From: Fuerstiella sp. | GTDB lineage: Bacteria > Planctomycetota > Planctomycetia > Planctomycetales > Planctomycetaceae | Reading direction: 5' to 3' | Assembly (NCBI GenBank): GCA_022447185.1 | Contig: JAKVAY010000036.1 | Coordinates: 1 to 45,128 of the forward strand | Length of the DNA: 45,128 nt | Part shown: positions 42,054-45,128 of the stretch, one piece after another | How the letters are laid out: every line of letters begins with the position of its first letter | How positions within the stretch are numbered: position 1 is the first letter of the stretch | The notes under the pieces: generated by a model | What the model was told of the DNA's origin: nothing | What the model saw: the letters and a program-made list of their open reading frames with translations, nothing else | Database searches by the model: none | Made by a program: the position numbers and the translations under genes

Positions 42054-43730
42054 TCAGGACAGACACAGTGTGACAACAAAGTGGCATCCGGAACTGCTGT
42101 TCAGAAGTACCACATCACCGCCGTGCAGTCGGGCCAGTTCGCGACTGATTGACAATCCAATTCCGGTTCCCGCAGCACTGCTGACGTCCTGAGACAATCT
42201 GACGAACGCCTCAAAAACCCGGTCACGATCGTTACTCTTGATACCTGGCCCATCGTCAATTACGTCGACGATGAGTGTTCCATGTTTGACATGACTGGTG
42301 ACCGTGAGTGATTCACTGTCAGCCGCATATTTTTCGACATTACTGATTAAATTGCCCAGAATCTGTTCCAGGAAGTCAGTATCGAGCGTTTGTGATTCGG
42401 CTGCGTTCAATCGGGTATCAATCCGGACTTCAAGAGTGGACAGCGCGGGATGAAAATGTCTCAGGACCTGCGAAATGATATGGTCGGGGACACACCGGGA
42501 GAACGTTGGTCGCAGTGATCGGCGCTCCTGCCGGGCAAAGGTAAGTACATTACCGATCAGTCGACTGAGCCGCTGGCCTTCCGACAGGATGACCTCCAGA
42601 CGCTTTCGTGGCTGCTGTGTGCTCTCACCAGGAAGCCTTTCTATGTCCTTCTCCAGCAGTTCGGCGTACAGACAGATATTCGTTAGGGGCGTTTTGAGTT
42701 CATGCGACACTTGATTGACGAAACTGACCTGTCGACGTGCATCGCCCATTTCACGTGCGAAGTCACGGATCAGAACGAATGCAAGAAGTCCCACAGCGAC
42801 ACCGACAGCCATGACCCCACCTGCCAGAGAATACAAAGTGCCTCGTGAGCTGGCTGGATGCTGACCGGCGACAATCAAACATTGCAGTCTCCACGACGAC
42901 AGCGGTGCTGCCAGTGCGATCTCACATACCGCTTCGGTGGCGTCGTCCGTCGTTCGGCCCCATTGGTACACTGGATACGATGCCGCATTGACCAGACGAA
43001 TTCGGGGCTCACTGTCGTCTCCACTACGAGTCGCCTGCTGTGCCGAACTATCGGGAAGCCGGCCAATAAGGTCAGCCATCCAGCGCGAACGATCCAGTGC
43101 CGCCCCAACGATCTGACCGGACGAACGACGGTTCCAGTAAATCAGATTCAGTCCACTGTCCCAGTACCACACAAACCAGCCTGTCTCTGACTCATTCAGA
43201 GGTTGTGCAAACTCACGCTCCTGAGCAGCGAACGCATTCAGGTCGGCAGCCTGCTCCATAACCTGGTCAGATCCGGACGGAGCGATTGGACCGATTCCCG
43301 GTACCGAATGACGTCCTCCCGTATCAACCGACGCAATACTGAGATGCTTTTCACTGAATATTTTGGAAGTTTTCAGCAGGAAGCGTCGTTCGTCACCATT
43401 CAGCGTATACACAGGATCCGGATACTGAAGATGACCTTCCGGAGTCAGAAGAAACATCTGCATCAGCAGTGGCTCGGTACGTCCAAGCTGTCGAAGCGTT
43501 GAGATATCGGGGTTATTGAGTGATGTAAGATCCTGCAGCTGTGCTTCGATCTGCTGAAAATAGCGTTCGACTCCGTCACTAACGTCGAGCAGTCGTTGTT
43601 CCATCAGATCGTGGAACTGCTGCTGAACAACGATCTGCTCATTGCGTGAAATCCGTACGGCTGCCCACACAAGCACTCCGCAGGGAATCCCGACGATCAG
43701 CAGAATCAAAATCAGCGAACGAGGTTTCAT
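42054..43730 (-). CDS. sensor histidine kinase
   Basis: A 558-residue inner-membrane sensor kinase. Membrane helices lie at about 6-26 and 301-321, enclosing a periplasmic sensor domain of about 270 residues with no family I recognise. The HisKA domain has the phosphorylated His343 in SHELKTPLTN. The HATPase has the N-box GNLISNVEKYA (459-469), the G1 block DDGPGIKSNDR (492-502), the F-box FEAFVRL, and the G2 block GTGIGLSISRELARL (521-535). All key residues are present. No response-regulator gene is within the window on either side, so it may be an orphan or its partner lies elsewhere. The start is ATG 43730; the ribosome-binding site is weak. Confidence 0.92.
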   Translation of the reverse strand: MKPRSLILILLIVGIPCGVLVWAAVRISRNEQIVVQQQFHDLMEQRLLDVSDGVERYFQQIEAQLQDLTSLNNPDISTLRQLGRTEPLLMQMFLLTPEGHLQYPDPVYTLNGDERRFLLKTSKIFSEKHLSIASVDTGGRHSVPGIGPIAPSGSDQVMEQAADLNAFAAQEREFAQPLNESETGWFVWYWDSGLNLIYWNRRSSGQIVGAALDRSRWMADLIGRLPDSSAQQATRSGDDSEPRIRLVNAASYPVYQWGRTTDDATEAVCEIALAAPLSSWRLQCLIVAGQHPASSRGTLYSLAGGVMAVGVAVGLLAFVLIRDFAREMGDARRQVSFVNQVSHELKTPLTNICLYAELLEKDIERLPGESTQQPRKRLEVILSEGQRLSRLIGNVLTFARQERRSLRPTFSRCVPDHIISQVLRHFHPALSTLEVRIDTRLNAAESQTLDTDFLEQILGNLISNVEKYAADSESLTVTSHVKHGTLIVDVIDDGPGIKSNDRDRVFEAFVRLSQDVSSAAGTGIGLSISRELARLHGGDVVLLNSSSGCHFVVTLCLS

Positions 43731-43909
43731 CGTGCCCGTCTGACAACGCAGTGACCCAGATCATACGAACCGACGCTTCACGGCGCGCCGGGACTCCACT
43801 GGTCGCTCCGATAACGTAATTCAACGTGAAAAAGTTTACTGAAATGAGAAATCAATCTCAGTATTAAACCGCATTCACTTTGCAGCAACATGCCAGAGGT
43901 TTCTAAATG

Positions 43910-43989
43910 CACCCGGAGGACAGGCTGCAAGCCTGTGGGTGTCGATAGACAGCAACGAAGCCCGGCATTGTCGATAAAACCGGGCTTCG
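43910..43989 (-). repeat. REP-like double hairpin between the VWA and kinase genes
   Basis: First hairpin: CACCC (43910-43914) and ACAGGCT (43920-43926) pair with AGCCTGT (43930-43936) and GGGTG (43937-43941), leaving GGAGG (43915-43919) as a bulge; loop GCA. Second hairpin: CGAAGCCCGG (43956-43965) pairs perfectly with CCGGGCTTCG (43980-43989). An 8-base direct repeat TGTCGATA is at 43940 and 43969. It lies 30 nt after the stop of the minus-strand VWA gene. GGAG beside an imperfect hairpin recalls REP elements. It may also act as a terminator. Confidence 0.5.
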
Positions 43990-44019
43990 AGAGCGATCTG
44001 ACTGGTCTGGAACCAATTA

Positions 44020-45128
44020 TCATTTTGATAATTCAACCGGCCGCACTGCTCGTTGCTGAATTTCAACCTCATTCTGATATGCCCGGACGCCTTTACGGAA
44101 TAAGATTGCTTTCTGGTCTCTGTTGCTCGTCACGCCCTCAAGCTGCGAAGCCCCAAACCTGTTGGAACCGGCCAGCCGGGACAGGCGTTCCTGAGCTTCC
44201 GGAATCTGGCTCGCGTTGGTCGCCAGATATTCGGCGTTTTCCTTCAAAGTCAGCCGACACATTTCAAGATTTCCTTCATCCAGATATTTTGTCGCCAGTT
44301 TACTCTTTTCGCTGGAAACCAGAGCAACCACATCAGCCAGAACTGTTTTGTTCAGGCTGGCGGAAACGGCCTGTGCAGATTCACTGAATTCCACTTTGGC
44401 TGTACCCGACAAACGATCTGTCTCGTGTGTTCTCATATTCGAATACGAAACCGTAACGGTCGCCAGCTCCAGATCTGTGTTGGGGTCAGATGATGGAGTT
44501 TCAACTTCGATCACCACATGTTTGTGCTGCTCACTGTAGATCGATGCAAGTCGAGTCACGACATGCTGACCGTTGATGTCCGCTTCATTGCCCAGCACAC
44601 GAACCGGTCGAATGCCTTCCGGAATGCTGATGGTAATATCGACTTCCTGTGCGACCACCGACAACACGTCGTCAAATTCACGTCGGAAAATATCGGCCAG
44701 TTCAGATGCCTGTTCGATGAAATAATGATTTCCACCACTCCGTCCCGCCAACTGAGCCATCAGGTCTTCGTTATAACCCAGCCCCAGACCCAAAGTCGTG
44801 ACACTGATGTTGTCTTTGAGCAATGAAGATCCCAGCGCCCCCAGTTCTCCGGATGCCGAGGGTCCCACGTTGGCGAGCCCGTCAGACAGCAGAACAACTC
44901 GATTTACGCGTTCTTTGTCCAGAAATTTTCGAATCTCGGCGGCCCCCTTGCTAACACCCCCAAATAACGCAGTGTTTCCTCCAGCAGTAATTGCCCGGAT
45001 CTTCGCTATCACTGATTTCCGATCGGTGAGTTTCGTAGCAGGAACCAGCACATTCACTGTCGAGTCATAGGTAACGATCGAAACGATGTCATCCGGACCA
45101 AGCAGGTGCAGTGCATCGATCGCCGCAT
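44020..45128 (-). CDS. VWA-domain protein, 5'-truncated by the window edge
   Basis: At least 368 residues of a von Willebrand A protein; the frame is open to the window end (readable from 45126: DALHLLGPDDIVSIVTYDS), and the first MIDAS part (DxSxS) lies outside. The VWA portion covers the first 150 residues, with GGNTALFGGV giving the MIDAS Thr and VVLLSDGLANVGP the Asp. After this comes a beta-rich domain (VDITISIPEGIRPVRVLGNE), then a helical C terminus (KLATKYLDEGNLEMCRLTLKE). This is the layout of planctomycete and other bacterial YfbK-like VWA proteins, presumed surface or periplasmic. Start and signal cannot be seen. It ends 30 nt before the double hairpin. Confidence 0.85.
   Translation of the reverse strand, partial: AAIDALHLLGPDDIVSIVTYDSTVNVLVPATKLTDRKSVIAKIRAITAGGNTALFGGVSKGAAEIRKFLDKERVNRVVLLSDGLANVGPSASGELGALGSSLLKDNISVTTLGLGLGYNEDLMAQLAGRSGGNHYFIEQASELADIFRREFDDVLSVVAQEVDITISIPEGIRPVRVLGNEADINGQHVVTRLASIYSEQHKHVVIEVETPSSDPNTDLELATVTVSYSNMRTHETDRLSGTAKVEFSESAQAVSASLNKTVLADVVALVSSEKSKLATKYLDEGNLEMCRLTLKENAEYLATNASQIPEAQERLSRLAGSNRFGASQLEGVTSNRDQKAILFRKGVRAYQNEVEIQQRAVRPVELSK

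Noticed and set aside
1..45128. tRNA, rRNA, CRISPR arrays, prophage or integrase genes
   Set aside because: Read by eye for T-arm patterns, regular short repeats and integrase motifs; none was convincing. A tRNAscan-SE and CRISPR search would settle it.

Overview
The window looks like a chromosomal segment of a planctomycete (Planctomycetota, probably Planctomycetales). Several planctomycete-typical families occur together: three DUF1501 proteins, a DUF1549/DUF1553 cytochrome-like protein with BIG2 domains, a PPC-domain secreted protein, several Tat-signal secreted proteins, a DUF2752 protein, a PQQ-type propeller and a large squalene-cyclase-like membrane protein. Genes are loosely packed with few tight operons, on both strands, with many 250-800 nt gaps. 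This assignment comes from reading protein families by eye; no database search was run.

Layout. 1-1073: 3' part of a DUF1501 gene. 1439-2803: MFS transporter. 2891-11198: a plus-strand run with a good extended -10 promoter, holding DUF1549/DUF1553 (3078), DUF1501 (5861), PPC-domain protein (7481) and a Tat-exported protein of unknown function (9840). 11203-15024 (minus): a third DUF1501 protein, a zinc-ribbon pseudokinase and a lipoprotein. 15814-22721 (plus): four glycosyltransferases (a three-domain GT2 fusion, a GT8-like enzyme, a GT2 and a GT4), probably a surface glycan cluster. 22801-24964 (minus): PQQ propeller and NYN/YacP nuclease. 25099-26956 (plus): leuA preceded by what reads as a complete leucine attenuator. 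27111-28694 (minus): anchored cyclase-like protein. 28863-29100: broken IS5-type transposase. 29374-31107 (plus): fabI, Nudix hydrolase and CbiX-type chelatase. 31453-33332: DUF2752 gene with an in-frame stop, then two tandem paralogous lipoproteins. 33647-36049: MMPL transporter. 36182-37742 (minus): csrA and a BON-domain protein. 38081-40651 (plus): pseudouridine synthase and a conserved protein of unknown function. 40705-45128 (minus): PlsC-type acyltransferase, sensor histidine kinase and a partial VWA-domain protein, with a REP-like double hairpin between the last two.

How the genes fit together. The 3078-11198 run is a secreted/periplasmic set of the DUF1549-DUF1501 type, whose biochemical role is still poorly defined. 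The glycosyltransferase block likely builds one surface polysaccharide. fabI and plsC serve lipid synthesis and leuA leucine synthesis, but they are not in shared operons.

The most interesting observation is the leuA leader (25176-25297). A 16-codon leader peptide with five leucine codons is followed by three overlapping complementary arms and an intrinsic terminator with seven Ts. That is the architecture of ribosome-mediated attenuation. Also notable are the in-frame TGA that splits the last membrane helix of the DUF2752 protein, the pseudokinase that has lost its catalytic residues, and the fused glycosyltransferase whose middle domain has lost its DxD motif. No tRNA, rRNA or CRISPR array was recognised.
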